From Actinobacteria bacterium OV450 (lineage in GTDB: Bacteria > Actinomycetota > Actinomycetes > Streptomycetales > Streptomycetaceae): DNA of 64,000 bases. The first letter of the stretch is position 1, and every line of letters starts with the position of its first letter. The notes under the pieces are model-generated. The model saw nothing but the letters and a program-made list of their open reading frames with translations. It was not told where the DNA came from and made no database searches. The position numbers and the translations under genes are program-made. The stretch is from the NCBI GenBank assembly GCA_001298555.1, contig LJCW01000087.1:1-64000 (forward strand), written 5' to 3'. Shown here one piece after another: positions 27,635 through 36,836 of the stretch.

Positions 27635-28873
27635 ATGAGTGCCCACCGGAGGAAGACCAGCCACCCCGCCCGCCGCTCCCGCCGGCGCCGGCGGGGCCGC
27701 ACCGCCCGCACCCTGCTCGTCACCGGCTGCGCGGTGGCCGTCACGGCCGCCGCGGGCGTCTGGTGCGCGTACCGGGACCTCGCCGGCAGCATCGGCAGCT
27801 CCAAGGCCCTCGACGGCGCCGAGAAGTCGCGCCACGGGGACACCAACATCCTGCTGATGGGCCTGGACAGCCGCCGCGACCAGAACGGCGAGAAGCTGCC
27901 CGAGGCGGTCCTCGACGCACTGCACGCGGGCAGCTCCGACATCGGCGGCTACAACGCCAACACGCTGATCCTGCTCCACGTCCCCGGCGACGGGAGCCGG
28001 GCGAAGGCCTTCTCGATCCCGCGCGACGACTTCGTCGCCATACTCCCCCCGCTACCGCCGGGGGGAGTCCGAGGCGGCGGCAAGGACAAGATCAAGAAGG
28101 CGTACGGGCTGGCCAAGGCGGCCGAGGAGGAAAGGCTGACGGCCCGCGGCGTCGACGACCGGCGGGAACTGGAGCGCGCGGGACGGGAGGCCGGCCGCAA
28201 GGCGCAGATCGAGACGGTACGGAACTTCCTGGGCGTCCCGATCGACCATTTCGCCGAACTCAACCTGGCCGGTTTCCACCATCTGGCGGACGCGCTGGGC
28301 GGCGTACCGGTGTGCCTGAGGAGGCCGGTGCGGGACACGTACTCGGGTGCCGACTTCCCGGCGGGCCGGCAGACCCTGAACGGCCGGCAGTCCCTGGCCT
28401 TCGTACGGCAGCGGCACGGTCTGGACAGGGGCGATCTGGACCGGACGAAGCGGCAGCAGGCCTTCCTGGCGGGTGCCACGCAGAAGCTGGCTTCGGCCGG
28501 GACCTTCACCGATCCGGTCAAGCTGGTGAAGCTGGTCGACACCGCGAAACAGGACCTGGTGACGGACCGGGGCTGGGACCTGCTGTCGTTCGTGAAGCAG
28601 GCGAAGAACCTGTCGGGCGGCAAGGTGGCCTTCACGACACTGCCCGTGGAGCGGTTCGGAAGGAACCATGGGGAGGACATAAACGTCGTAGACGATATGA
28701 AGATAAAGCGCCTCATTGCCGAGCAGATCGGACCGCAGGCCTCCGCCTCCGCGACCGCGACCGCTCCGGGTGCGAGCGACGCACCGGGGGCGCCACCGGG
28801 AGGCGCCGGCCCCGCAGCGGGCGCGGACGGCGGCCCCGCCATCGACGGTGGCGGCGTCCCGTGCGTGGACTGA
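27635..28873 (+). CDS. LytR-CpsA-Psr (LCP) family protein
   Basis: This 412-residue membrane-anchored enzyme has a basic N-terminus, one helix at about 24-45 and an extracytoplasmic LCP domain (NILLMGLDSR, AFSIPRDDFV, the Arg/Asp-rich QRHGLDRGDLDRTKRQQ). LCP proteins transfer undecaprenyl-linked glycopolymers such as teichoic acids or polysaccharides onto peptidoglycan. About 45 residues (KDKIKKAYGLAKAAEEE to RKAQIETV) separate conserved blocks. The C-terminus is a Gly/Ala/Pro tail. The ATG has no good ribosome-binding site. Its end overlaps the FtsW/RodA start by 13 bases. Confidence 0.9.
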   Translation: MSAHRRKTSHPARRSRRRRRGRTARTLLVTGCAVAVTAAAGVWCAYRDLAGSIGSSKALDGAEKSRHGDTNILLMGLDSRRDQNGEKLPEAVLDALHAGSSDIGGYNANTLILLHVPGDGSRAKAFSIPRDDFVAILPPLPPGGVRGGGKDKIKKAYGLAKAAEEERLTARGVDDRRELERAGREAGRKAQIETVRNFLGVPIDHFAELNLAGFHHLADALGGVPVCLRRPVRDTYSGADFPAGRQTLNGRQSLAFVRQRHGLDRGDLDRTKRQQAFLAGATQKLASAGTFTDPVKLVKLVDTAKQDLVTDRGWDLLSFVKQAKNLSGGKVAFTTLPVERFGRNHGEDINVVDDMKIKRLIAEQIGPQASASATATAPGASDAPGAPPGGAGPAAGADGGPAIDGGGVPCVD

Positions 28874-30273
28874 GGCCGCTGACCACGGCGGGCGCGCGCC
28901 GCCGCACCGAGGCGCTGCTCCTCGTCTTCGTCGTCGCCCTCACCGTCTTCGGGCACGCCAGTGCCGGTCTGGCGATGAACGGCGAGCTGCCCGCCAACCT
29001 CACCGGTTTCACGATCAGCATGTCGCTGCTGGCGCTGGTCGGGCACCTGGGCGTGCGCCGGTTCGCGGCGTACGCGGATCCGCTGATCCTGCCGCTGGCG
29101 ATGCTGCTGTCGGGGCTGGGGCTGGTGCTGCTGCACCGGCTCGACCAGTCGTACATCGCGCGCTACGGCGGCGACGCGAACGCCCCCGGGCAGCTGATGT
29201 GGACGGTCATCGGCGTGGCCGCCTGCCTCGCGGTCGTGGCGCTGCTGCGCGACCACCGGCTGCTCCAGCGGTTCATCTACATCACGATGGCCGTGGCGCT
29301 GGTGCTGCTGATCGCGCCGGCGTTCTTCGGCGCGGACACGTACGGAGCGAAGCGGTGGATCATCCTCTTCGGGTTCTCGCTCCAGCCGGGCGAGTTCGTC
29401 AAGATCATGATTTCGGTCTTCTTCGCGGGGTACCTGGTCATCCACCGGGACTCGCTGGCCCTGACGGGCCGGAGGTTCCTCGGCGTGCGGCTGCCCCCGA
29501 TGCGGCAGCTCGGGCCGATCATCACGGTGTGGATCGTGTCGCTGCTGGTGCTGGTCTTCGAACGCGACCTGGGGACGTCGCTGATCTTCTTCGGCGTGTT
29601 CGTGGTGATGCTGTACGTCGCCACCGAGCGCACCAGCTGGATCGTGACGGGCCTGCTCATGGCGGGCGTCGGCGCCTTCGTGGTGGGCTCGACGGAGCCG
29701 CACGTCAAGGGGCGCGTGGCCGCGTGGCTGGAGCCGCTGTCGTACTACTGGAAGGAACGGCCGCCGGGGGTCGTCTCGGACCAGTCCGCGCAGGCGCTGT
29801 TCAGCTTCGGCACGGGCGGCATGTCGGGCACCGGGCTGGGGATGGGCCATCCGGAGCTGATCGGCTTCGCGGGGCGCAGCGACTTCATCCTGACCACGGT
29901 GGGCGAGGAGCTCGGCCTGGCCGGGGTCATGGCGGTGCTGGTCCTGTACGCGCTGCTGGTCCAGCGGGGGCTGCGGATGGCGCTGGGCGCGCGCGACCCG
30001 TTCGGGAAGCTGCTGGCGGTGGGGCTGTCGGCGGCGCTGGCGCTGCAGGTCTTCGTGGTGGCGGGCGGGGTGACGGGCCTGATCCCGCTGACCGGCAAGG
30101 CGCTGCCGTTCCTGGCGAAGGGCGGCTCGTCCCTGCTGGCCAACTGGATCATGATCGCCCTGCTCCTGCGCATCAGCGACAGCGCGGAGCGCCAGCGGGA
30201 GGCGGACGCCCGCGGACCGGTGGAAACGACGATCACGCCGGTGGTGACGGCCGCGCAGGCACGGAGCGCATAG
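28861..30273 (+). CDS. FtsW/RodA/SpoVE (SEDS) peptidoglycan polymerase
   Basis: The 470-residue integral membrane protein has about ten helices and the SEDS signatures: FGADTYGAKRWI then QPGEFVK, FERDLGTSLIFFG with the catalytic Asp, and the C-terminal GLTGLIPLTGKALPFLAKGG-type loop (here VTGLIPLTGKALPFLAKGG). It should polymerise lipid II glycan chains. The GTG at 28861 lies within the end of the LCP gene, so the two are translationally coupled. The usual partner, a class B penicillin-binding protein, is not adjacent. It is unlikely to be the cell-division FtsW of the dcw cluster. Confidence 0.9.
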   Translation: MRGLRPLTTAGARRRTEALLLVFVVALTVFGHASAGLAMNGELPANLTGFTISMSLLALVGHLGVRRFAAYADPLILPLAMLLSGLGLVLLHRLDQSYIARYGGDANAPGQLMWTVIGVAACLAVVALLRDHRLLQRFIYITMAVALVLLIAPAFFGADTYGAKRWIILFGFSLQPGEFVKIMISVFFAGYLVIHRDSLALTGRRFLGVRLPPMRQLGPIITVWIVSLLVLVFERDLGTSLIFFGVFVVMLYVATERTSWIVTGLLMAGVGAFVVGSTEPHVKGRVAAWLEPLSYYWKERPPGVVSDQSAQALFSFGTGGMSGTGLGMGHPELIGFAGRSDFILTTVGEELGLAGVMAVLVLYALLVQRGLRMALGARDPFGKLLAVGLSAALALQVFVVAGGVTGLIPLTGKALPFLAKGGSSLLANWIMIALLLRISDSAERQREADARGPVETTITPVVTAAQARSA

Positions 30274-30318
30274 GTCCCGAACCGGCTCCGGGCCCCCGGC
30301 CGGCTGCCGGCGCGCGCT

Positions 30319-31188
30319 CTAGAGGTAGTCCTCCAGACGGCCTATCCGGTAGCCCTGCTCCTGGATGCGCTGGAGCATGCGGGTCGTCATCTGGATCTCC
30401 GTGGCGCCCTTGAGCTCGGACGGGCCGCGGAAGTGGGCCAGGATGATGTCGCCCGGCTTGAGGGCTGAGCCCTCGGCGTACTGGAAGTTGTTGATCTGCA
30501 TCGACACGCGCCACAGGATGACCTGCGAGATGCCGCACTCGGAGGCGGCCTTGAGGGTGTCGTCGTTGTAGTTGCCGTACGGCGGGCGGAAGCGGGTCGG
30601 CTTGGCGCCGAAACGCTTCTCCAGGTGTTCCTGTTGCCCGCATATCTCCTTCTTCTGCGCCGCGAAGGGCAGGGTCCGGAGGTTCGGGTGCGTCAGCGTG
30701 TGGTTGTTGATCGTGCTGCCGGAGCCGTTGTCGCGGAGCTTCTCGAAGTGCCCGTAGTCCGACGAGGCGATGTTGTCCGTCAGGAACATGCTGATCGGCA
30801 GCTTGAGGTCGGCCGCCATCTTCAGGAACTCGGGGTCCTTCTCCGCGCCGTCGTCGAAGGTCAGGAAGACGACCTTGTCGTCGGCCGGGACGGGTATTCG
30901 GTCCACCACCCGCGCCTTGCCCGGGGCCGCCGGGGCGAGGGAGGGCTTCTGGGCCGGCTTCGGGGCGAAGCGGAGCGGGGCCGACAGGCCCCACTTCTTG
31001 TACGCGTCGTCCCCCGGCGCGGCAGCGGCCGACGACTGGGACGGGCTCGCCGTCGGCGACTGCTGCGCCTGCGTCGTCTTGCGGCCCAGTCGTTCGATCG
31101 GGTCCACGCTGTTCCCGCATCCGGCCAGGGACAGCGCGAGCGCGCCGGCCGCCAGCGATCCGGCTGTCAACCGGCGCGCGTACCTCAC
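30319..31188 (-). CDS. Polysaccharide deacetylase lipoprotein (NodB homology), copy 1
   Basis: The 289-residue exported lipoprotein has a signal peptide with lipobox LAGC at about 21-24. A NodB domain spans about 100-289: FLTFDDG with the metal-site Asp pair, NNHTLTH as the His motif, RPPYGNYN, and a late DIILAHFRG. Such enzymes remove acetyl groups from cell-wall or extracellular polysaccharides. The GTG start overlaps the stop of the next deacetylase gene (GTGA). The C-termini of the two proteins both end in RLEDYL, so they are tandem duplicates. Confidence 0.9.
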   Translation of the reverse strand: MRYARRLTAGSLAAGALALSLAGCGNSVDPIERLGRKTTQAQQSPTASPSQSSAAAAPGDDAYKKWGLSAPLRFAPKPAQKPSLAPAAPGKARVVDRIPVPADDKVVFLTFDDGAEKDPEFLKMAADLKLPISMFLTDNIASSDYGHFEKLRDNGSGSTINNHTLTHPNLRTLPFAAQKKEICGQQEHLEKRFGAKPTRFRPPYGNYNDDTLKAASECGISQVILWRVSMQINNFQYAEGSALKPGDIILAHFRGPSELKGATEIQMTTRMLQRIQEQGYRIGRLEDYL

Positions 31189-32132
31189 AAGTAGTCCTCC
31201 AGGCGGGCCACGGCGTACCCCTTGTCCGTGACGGTCTTCATGACATGACGGATCATGTCAGGCATCGTCCCCTTCCAGTCCTCCCGCCCTCGGAAATGAG
31301 TCAGGATGATGTCTCCAGGGTGGAGGTCGCGGTCCCATTCCCGCCAGTCCATGCGGTTCACGAAGGCCTCCGCGTTCCACAGCGGGACCGCCTTGATGCC
31401 GCAGGACTTCGCCGCGCGGAGCGTGTCCTGGTTGTAGTTGCCGTACGGCGGCCGGAACAGCGTCGGCCGCTTGCCGAACTGCTTCTGCATGGTGTCCTGC
31501 TGGCCGCAGATCTCCTCGTGCTGCTCCTCGTAGGAGAGGGCCGGCAGGTAGCGGTGGTTGAGCGTGTGGTTGTTCAGGGTGACGCCGGCGGCCTGCATCT
31601 CCTTGAAGTAGGGGTAGTTGTCGCGGACGAGGTAGTCGCTGAGGAACGCCGTGTACGGGATCTTCAGCTCCTTCATCATCTTCAGGAACTCGGGGTCCTT
31701 CTCCGCACCGTCGTCGATCGTCAGGAAGACGACCTTGTCCTCGGTGGGGACGGTGGTGAAGACGGGCGGGAGGTCCTCCTGGCCCTCGACCTCGAAGCCG
31801 TCGCGGGTGCTGATCTCGGGCTTCGTCTTCGGAGCGGGCGGCGCGATCAGCGGAGGCCTGGCCAGCTTCCATTTCTTGGCCGCGGCGACCAGGGCCTGCT
31901 GGGCGGTCTTCAGCTGCTCGGCCGGGTTCGCGACCGCGCCCGCGGCGCCCGCGGGGGTGTCCGCGGCCTTGCCGCCCTTGCGGGCGGGAGCGGTGTCGGC
32001 GGCGGAGCCGCATGCCGTTCCGAGGGCGGCGACCAGCAGCGCGGCCAGTGCCACCCCGACGCGGCCGCGCGGACCCGCCGCGGACCGGTGACCATGAAGC
32101 TTCTTATGTTCCTTTTGTCCGACTAGCTGCAT
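31185..32132 (-). CDS. Polysaccharide deacetylase lipoprotein (NodB homology), copy 2
   Basis: This 315-residue paralogue of the gene that follows has a basic N-terminus, a hydrophobic segment and a lipobox-like LGTAC at about 37-41. Its NodB domain has FLTIDDG, NNHTLNH, RPPYGNYN and DIILTHFRG. The metal-binding DD/H/H set is intact. It is the first gene of the pair, and the downstream copy starts inside its stop codon. The ATG at 32132 has only a weak CCAGGA site. The two copies have diverged mainly in the linker, so they may act on different substrates. Confidence 0.9.
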   Translation of the reverse strand: MQLVGQKEHKKLHGHRSAAGPRGRVGVALAALLVAALGTACGSAADTAPARKGGKAADTPAGAAGAVANPAEQLKTAQQALVAAAKKWKLARPPLIAPPAPKTKPEISTRDGFEVEGQEDLPPVFTTVPTEDKVVFLTIDDGAEKDPEFLKMMKELKIPYTAFLSDYLVRDNYPYFKEMQAAGVTLNNHTLNHRYLPALSYEEQHEEICGQQDTMQKQFGKRPTLFRPPYGNYNQDTLRAAKSCGIKAVPLWNAEAFVNRMDWREWDRDLHPGDIILTHFRGREDWKGTMPDMIRHVMKTVTDKGYAVARLEDYL

Positions 32133-32252
32133 AGCAGCGCATCCTGGCACCCGCCACGCCCGCTCCCCGGACGACACCGCGCGCCGCGCTGCCACGTTCC
32201 TCCGACCGGCCCACACGCACGGCCGTCGGCCGACGGAGCCGACAATGGAGGC

Positions 32253-33431
32253 GTGACCCCCGAAGACTTCGCCGCGCTCCTCACCCCCGAGGGCCGCGCC
32301 CTCCTCGACTCGCTCCGCGACCACGACCCGGCCCGGGAGATCGCCGTCGCCACCCGGCTCCGCCGCGATCACCCCGCCCCGCTGGTCTCCGCCGCGCTCG
32401 GGCAGGCCCGGCTGCGGCAGCGCGCGGTGGCGAAGTTCGGTGCCGAGGACGCGTTCCGGATGTACTTCACGCCCGGTGGCGGCGAGATGGCCACCCGCGC
32501 CCCGGTGGCCTCGTACCGCGCCGGGCGGCTCGCGGCGCTCGGTGTGCGCAGCGTCGCCGACCTCTGCTGCGGCATCGGCGGGGACGCGCTGGCCCTGGCC
32601 CGGCTCGGCATCCGTGTCCTGGCCGTCGACAACGATCCGCTGACCGTCGCCGTCGCCCGCGCCAACGCCGCGGCGCTGGGGCTGGAGGGGCTGATCGAGG
32701 TCCGCGAGGCGGACGTGACCGACGTGGACACCTCCGGGTACGACGCCGTCTTCCTCGACCCCGCCCGCCGGGGCGGGCGGGGCCGGATCTTCGACCCGGA
32801 GAGCTACTCGCCGCCGCTGTCCTGGGCCGTCGGGGCAGCGCGCACGGCCCGGTACGCCGCCATCAAGATCGCCCCCGGGATCCCGCACGAGGCCGTGCCA
32901 CCGGAGGCGGAGGCCGAGTGGATCTCGGACCAGGGCGACGTGAAGGAGGCCGTGCTGTGGTTCGGGACCGCGCCCGGCACCGTGCGCGCCACGCTGCTGC
33001 CCGGCCCGCGGAGCCTGCACACCGCCGATCCGCTGCCCGATCCCGCGGCCGGTGCGGTCGGCCGCTACCTCTACGAGCCCGACGGCGCCGTGATCCGCGC
33101 CCACCTCGTCGCCGAGGTCGCCGAGCAGCTGTCCGGCCGGCTCATCGACCCGACCATCGCGTACGTCACCTCCGACGAGCTGCGCGCGACGCCGTACGCC
33201 ACCGCATACGAGATCACCGACGTGCTGCCGTTCGGCCTGAAGAAGCTCAAGGCGCTGCTGCGCGAGCGCGAGGTGGGCATCCTGACCGTCAAGAAGCGCG
33301 GTTCGGCCGTCGAGCCCGAGGAGCTGCGCAAGAAGGTCAAGCCGCAGGGGCCGCATGCGGCGACCGTCTTCCTGACCCGGGTCGCGGGCGCCCCGTCGAT
33401 GCTGATCGGCTCGCCCGTCAGCGCGCCGTAG
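32253..33431 (+). CDS. Class I SAM methyltransferase with THUMP-like C-terminal domain
   Basis: The 392-residue protein carries an AdoMet-binding core (VADLCCGIGGDALALAR, AVDNDPLTV, YDAVFLDPARR) in the middle and a C-terminal THUMP-like domain ending in an RNA-binding-type Lys/Arg patch (KKLKALLREREVG, TVKKRG). The N-terminal ~100 residues are helical. It may modify RNA, but the substrate is not known. The GTG at 32253 has GACAAT six bases upstream, fitting a leaderless mRNA, although GGAG is also present. Its 3' end overlaps the convergent membrane-protein gene by 14 bases. Confidence 0.85.
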   Translation: MTPEDFAALLTPEGRALLDSLRDHDPAREIAVATRLRRDHPAPLVSAALGQARLRQRAVAKFGAEDAFRMYFTPGGGEMATRAPVASYRAGRLAALGVRSVADLCCGIGGDALALARLGIRVLAVDNDPLTVAVARANAAALGLEGLIEVREADVTDVDTSGYDAVFLDPARRGGRGRIFDPESYSPPLSWAVGAARTARYAAIKIAPGIPHEAVPPEAEAEWISDQGDVKEAVLWFGTAPGTVRATLLPGPRSLHTADPLPDPAAGAVGRYLYEPDGAVIRAHLVAEVAEQLSGRLIDPTIAYVTSDELRATPYATAYEITDVLPFGLKKLKALLREREVGILTVKKRGSAVEPEELRKKVKPQGPHAATVFLTRVAGAPSMLIGSPVSAP

Positions 33432-34053
33432 GGCCGCCGCGGAAGGCGCGCACCGCCCACCGGTAGTGCGCGCCGGCCTTGCCGAGGCCCAGCAGGCCGG
33501 TGATCCACAGGATCATGCCGAGCCCCATGTAGTACGTGACCTCGCCGTACGTGGTCGCACCCGGGCGGGCCGACGCCGCGGACCCGAAGGTCACGTACAG
33601 CCCGAACGCGCCCACCGCGAAGGAGGCCAGCAGCCAGGTCAGGCTCCGGCCGGGGGCGCGGACCCGGGCGTCGGCGGCCGGATCGCGGTCGGACTCGGCC
33701 CAGGCGCACAGCAGCCCGCGCACCATCCGGTCGCGCTCGGCACCCCGGGCGAACCAGAACCCGGCCGGGACGAGCACGCCCGCTCCGAGCAGGGCGAAGA
33801 TCAGGCCGAAGACGTACGCGAACGGGTCGCCCGGGGTCTCGAAGGACATGAGGGCCATGCCGACGAAGGACCAGCCGAGCGCGAAGACAGCGGCGACGGC
33901 CCAGAGCAGCAGCAGCCGCCCCAGGCCCAGGCTCCGTCGGCCCAGGTCGTCCAGGAAGCGCGCGCGGTCGGCCCGTACGGCGCTCTCGTCCAGCCAGGCG
34001 CGCACGTCGGCTGGGGGCGGCGGGGGCGGCAGGTCACGGCGAGGCATGCACAT
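33418..34053 (-). CDS. Four-helix membrane protein of unknown function
   Basis: The 211-residue protein starts at one of two close ATGs (34053 or 34047). An N-terminal Pro-rich stretch and a charged segment (DESAVRADRARFLDDL) come before hydrophobic helices at about 45-70 and 78-100, then a cytoplasmic loop and two more at about 143-163 and 175-195. I recognise no domain or catalytic motif. It ends 14 bases inside the convergent methyltransferase gene and lies 59 nt from the monooxygenase-like gene upstream. The compartment is supported; the function is not. Confidence 0.78.
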   Translation of the reverse strand: MCMPRRDLPPPPPPADVRAWLDESAVRADRARFLDDLGRRSLGLGRLLLLWAVAAVFALGWSFVGMALMSFETPGDPFAYVFGLIFALLGAGVLVPAGFWFARGAERDRMVRGLLCAWAESDRDPAADARVRAPGRSLTWLLASFAVGAFGLYVTFGSAASARPGATTYGEVTYYMGLGMILWITGLLGLGKAGAHYRWAVRAFRGGPTAR

Positions 34054-34112
34054 GACGATATCCGCCTGCGGCCACAGGCCCGCTCCGGAGGGGCTGGAGC
34101 GGGCCTCGTGCA

Positions 34113-34385
34113 TCAACTCCCGCTGGTCTCCACGGACTCGAACCGCCAGCGGTGCACCGGACGGGTGATCAGGTCGGCTGCGGGCTCGGGGAGTTCGGGC
34201 AGTTCGGCCGCCACGCCCTCGGCCGCCTCCCACCAGGTGACGACCAGCACCCGGTCCTGCGGGGCCCGCAGCAGTTCGCGGCGCACGGGCTCGCGCGCCA
34301 GCACCTGCGAACGGGCCCACTCCAGCAGCTCGTTGCCCCGGCCCTCGGCGGCCCGGGCCTCCCACATCAGTGCGACGGTGCTCAT
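34113..34385 (-). CDS. Small dimeric alpha-beta barrel (ABM-like) protein
   Basis: The 90-residue protein has the pattern of the antibiotic-biosynthesis-monooxygenase superfamily: a beta strand STVALMWEARA, a helix GNELLEWARS, and a central VLVVTWWE strand. These ferredoxin-like domains dimerise and may bind small molecules; a catalytic role cannot be claimed. The ATG overlaps the tsaD stop by one base (TGATG), so it is translated with the t6A genes. Why a protein of this type belongs there is not clear. Confidence 0.75.
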   Translation of the reverse strand: MSTVALMWEARAAEGRGNELLEWARSQVLAREPVRRELLRAPQDRVLVVTWWEAAEGVAAELPELPEPAADLITRPVHRWRFESVETSGS

Positions 34386-35503
34386 CAGTACAGGTTGTCC
34401 TTGCTCAGCTCGTGCACGTGGTCGTGGTCGTGACCGTGTGCGTGGCCGTGGGCCTGCGCGGTGCCCGGCACGTGCGGGTCCGTCACCGGCAGCGAGGAGT
34501 CCGCCGACAGGTCCCAGTCCGAGGCCGGCCGGTTCCGCCTGACCATCTCGGCGCCCAGCGCCGCGACCATCGCGCCGTTGTCCGTGCACAGCTTCGGCCG
34601 CGGCACCCGCAGGACGATCCCCGCGTCGTCGCACCGCTCCTGCGCCAGCGAGCGCAGCCGGGAGTTGGCCGCCACGCCGCCGCCGATCATCAGGTGGTCG
34701 ACGCCCTCGTCCTTGCACGCCCGGATCGCCTTGCGCGTCAGCACGTCGACCACGGCCTCCTGGAAGGACGCCGCGACGTCGCGCACCGGCACCTCCTCGC
34801 CCGCGTTCCGCTTCGCCTCGATCCAGCGGGCGACGGCCGTCTTGAGCCCGGAGAAGGAGAAGTCGTACGCCGCGTCGCGCGGTCCGGTCAGTCCGCGCGG
34901 GAAGTTGATCGCCCTGGGGTCGCCCTCCTTCGCGAGCCGGTCGATGACCGGGCCGCCGGGGAAGCCCAGCTGGAGCACGCGCGCGATCTTGTCGAAGGCC
35001 TCGCCCGCCGCGTCGTCGATGGTCGCGCCGAGCGGCCGTACGTCGGAGGTGATGTCCGGGGCGAGCAGCAGCGAGGAGTGCCCGCCGGACACCAGCAGCG
35101 CCATGGTCGGTTCCGGCAGCGGGCCGTGTTCCAGCTGGTCCACGCAGATGTGGGAGGCCAGGTGGTTGACCCCGTACAGCGGCTTGCCGAGGGCGTACGC
35201 GTACGCCTTGGCCGCCGAGACGCCCACCAGCAGGGCCCCCGCGAGGCCGGGGCCCGCCGTGACGGCGATGCCGTCGAGGTCGCGGGCGCTGACGCCGGCC
35301 TCCTTCAGGGCGCGGTCGATGGTCGGGACCATCGCCTCCAGGTGCGCGCGGGAGGCGACCTCGGGCACGACGCCGCCGAAGCGGGCGTGCTCGTCGACGC
35401 TGGAGGCGATCGCGTCCGCCAGCAGGGTCGTGCCGCGGACCACGCCGACGCCGGTCTCGTCGCAGGAGGTCTCGATGCCGAGGACGAGGGGTTCGTCAGC
35501 CAT
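34385..35503 (-). CDS. tsaD: tRNA N6-adenosine threonylcarbamoyltransferase TsaD
   Basis: This 372-residue enzyme transfers threonylcarbamoyl from TC-AMP to A37 of ANN-decoding tRNAs. It has the ASKHA fold with metal-site HLASH in [28 protein letters not shown] and GGGVAANS. The C-terminus adds a His-rich tail ([14 protein letters not shown], about 350-365) beyond the normal end of the family. The ATG at 35503 follows AAGGTGAG and overlaps the rimI end by eight bases. TsaB and TsaE are encoded in the same strand cluster, and a TsaC/Sua5 gene is not in the window. Confidence 0.96.
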   Translation of the reverse strand: MADEPLVLGIETSCDETGVGVVRGTTLLADAIASSVDEHARFGGVVPEVASRAHLEAMVPTIDRALKEAGVSARDLDGIAVTAGPGLAGALLVGVSAAKAYAYALGKPLYGVNHLASHICVDQLEHGPLPEPTMALLVSGGHSSLLLAPDITSDVRPLGATIDDAAGEAFDKIARVLQLGFPGGPVIDRLAKEGDPRAINFPRGLTGPRDAAYDFSFSGLKTAVARWIEAKRNAGEEVPVRDVAASFQEAVVDVLTRKAIRACKDEGVDHLMIGGGVAANSRLRSLAQERCDDAGIVLRVPRPKLCTDNGAMVAALGAEMVRRNRPASDWDLSADSSLPVTDPHVPGTAQAHGHAHGHDHDHVHELSKDNLY

Positions 35504-36020
35504 GGGTCTCACCTTGTACGGGTCCGTCTGCGGTGACGGAGCTAGCGGGATCGGAAAGGCGCATCACGAGCGCGTCGACGTTGCCGGGCTGGTAGTAGCC
35601 CCGCCGGAAGCCGATCGGCTCGAAGCCGAAGCGCTCGTAGAGCTTCTGGGCGCGGGTGTTGTCGACCCGGACCTCCAGGAGCACCTCGGCGCACTCGAAG
35701 GCGGTGGCGGCGCGCAGCAGGTCGGTCAGGAGCCGGGCGCCGAGCCCGGTCCCCCACTGGTCGCGCGCGGACGCGATGGTCTGTACGTCGGCCAGGTCGC
35801 CGGCGGCGGCCAGCCCGGCGTAGCCGACGATGCGGCCGCTCCCGGGCTCCTCGGCGACGACGTAGCGGCGGGTGGCGTGCGGGCCGCGGGCGTGGGCGAG
35901 CTCGGACCAGAACATGCCCGCGGACCAGGCGTCCTCGGGGAACAGCTCGTGCTCCAGTTCCAGCACGGGCTCGATGTCCCACCAGCGCATCTCGCGGAGC
36001 ACTGCGGTCGCTGAGGTCAC
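35496..36020 (-). CDS. rimI: Ribosomal-protein-alanine N-acetyltransferase RimI
   Basis: The 174-residue GNAT acetyltransferase has [13 protein letters not shown] for acetyl-CoA binding, [18 protein letters not shown], and a C-terminal YYQPG. In E. coli RimI acetylates the N-terminus of S18, and homologues commonly lie between tsaB and tsaD, as here. The GTG start overlaps the tsaB stop (GTGA), and its end overlaps tsaD, so the three are coupled. The fold is clear; the substrate is inferred from the context. Confidence 0.92.
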   Translation of the reverse strand: MTSATAVLREMRWWDIEPVLELEHELFPEDAWSAGMFWSELAHARGPHATRRYVVAEEPGSGRIVGYAGLAAAGDLADVQTIASARDQWGTGLGARLLTDLLRAATAFECAEVLLEVRVDNTRAQKLYERFGFEPIGFRRGYYQPGNVDALVMRLSDPASSVTADGPVQGETHG

Positions 36021-36679
36021 TGCGGGGTGACCACCTTGTAGTTCTTGGGCACCTGCGCGTCGGGCCGGCGCAGGTAGAGCGGCGTCGGGGGCAGGAACTC
36101 CTGTCCGGCCGCGAGCCGTTCCACGGCCAGGGAGGCGAGGGCGGCGGCGCTCTGGTGCTCCGGGGCCCGCGCGTCGGTGAAGACGTCCGGGTACAGGAAC
36201 GCGCCCTGGCCCACGGCGGGCCGGCCGGCGACCTGCTCGGCGATGTCGGCGGGGCGGTCCACGGCGGGCTCGCCGACGCGTGTGCGCGGGTCCTCGTACC
36301 GGGCCCAGTAGACCTCCTTGCGCCGTGCGTCGGTGGCGACGGTGAAGGGACCCTCGATCCCGGCGGCCTCCGCGGCGTACGCGAGGCCGTCGAGGGTGCA
36401 CAGGCCGTGCACGGGGATGCCGAGCACCGTGGCGAAGGTGGAGGCGGTGACGAGGCCGACGCGCAGCCCGGTGTAGGGGCCGGGGCCGACGCCGACGACG
36501 ATGCCGGTGAGGGCGTCGAGCTTCAGCCCGGCCTCGGCCAGGACCTTGTCGACGGAGGGCAGCAGCAACTCCCCGTGGCGGCGGGCGTCGACCTGGTTCG
36601 ACTCGGCGAGGACGGACTCGCCGTCGTGCAGGGCGACGGTGACGGCGGGGGTGGCGGTATCTACAGCGAGCAAGAGCAC
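36017..36679 (-). CDS. tsaB: tRNA t6A biosynthesis protein TsaB
   Basis: The 220-residue ASKHA-fold scaffold partners TsaD and TsaE in threonylcarbamoyl transfer. It has LAVDTATPA at the start, a central GVGPGPYTGLRVG and TDARRKEVYWA, matching the TsaB family. The start is GTG at 36679. It is the first of the tsaB-rimI-tsaD run. tsaE is about 1.1 kb further upstream on the same strand, separated by a divergent plus-strand gene and a small minus-strand gene. Confidence 0.94.
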   Translation of the reverse strand: MLLLAVDTATPAVTVALHDGESVLAESNQVDARRHGELLLPSVDKVLAEAGLKLDALTGIVVGVGPGPYTGLRVGLVTASTFATVLGIPVHGLCTLDGLAYAAEAAGIEGPFTVATDARRKEVYWARYEDPRTRVGEPAVDRPADIAEQVAGRPAVGQGAFLYPDVFTDARAPEHQSAAALASLAVERLAAGQEFLPPTPLYLRRPDAQVPKNYKVVTPQ

Positions 36680-36836
36680 GCGAACAGCCTACGACTCCGG
36701 TGGCCCGGGCCCTCGCGGCCGGTCGCGGGGCGGCCCGGCTGCTACCTTCGACCCAGGTATGGGCCGGGGTCCGGGCCGGGGCAGGCTGCCCGGTCGGCGC
36801 TCCGGCACCGGGGAAGCACGGGAGAGGTGGAGCAAG

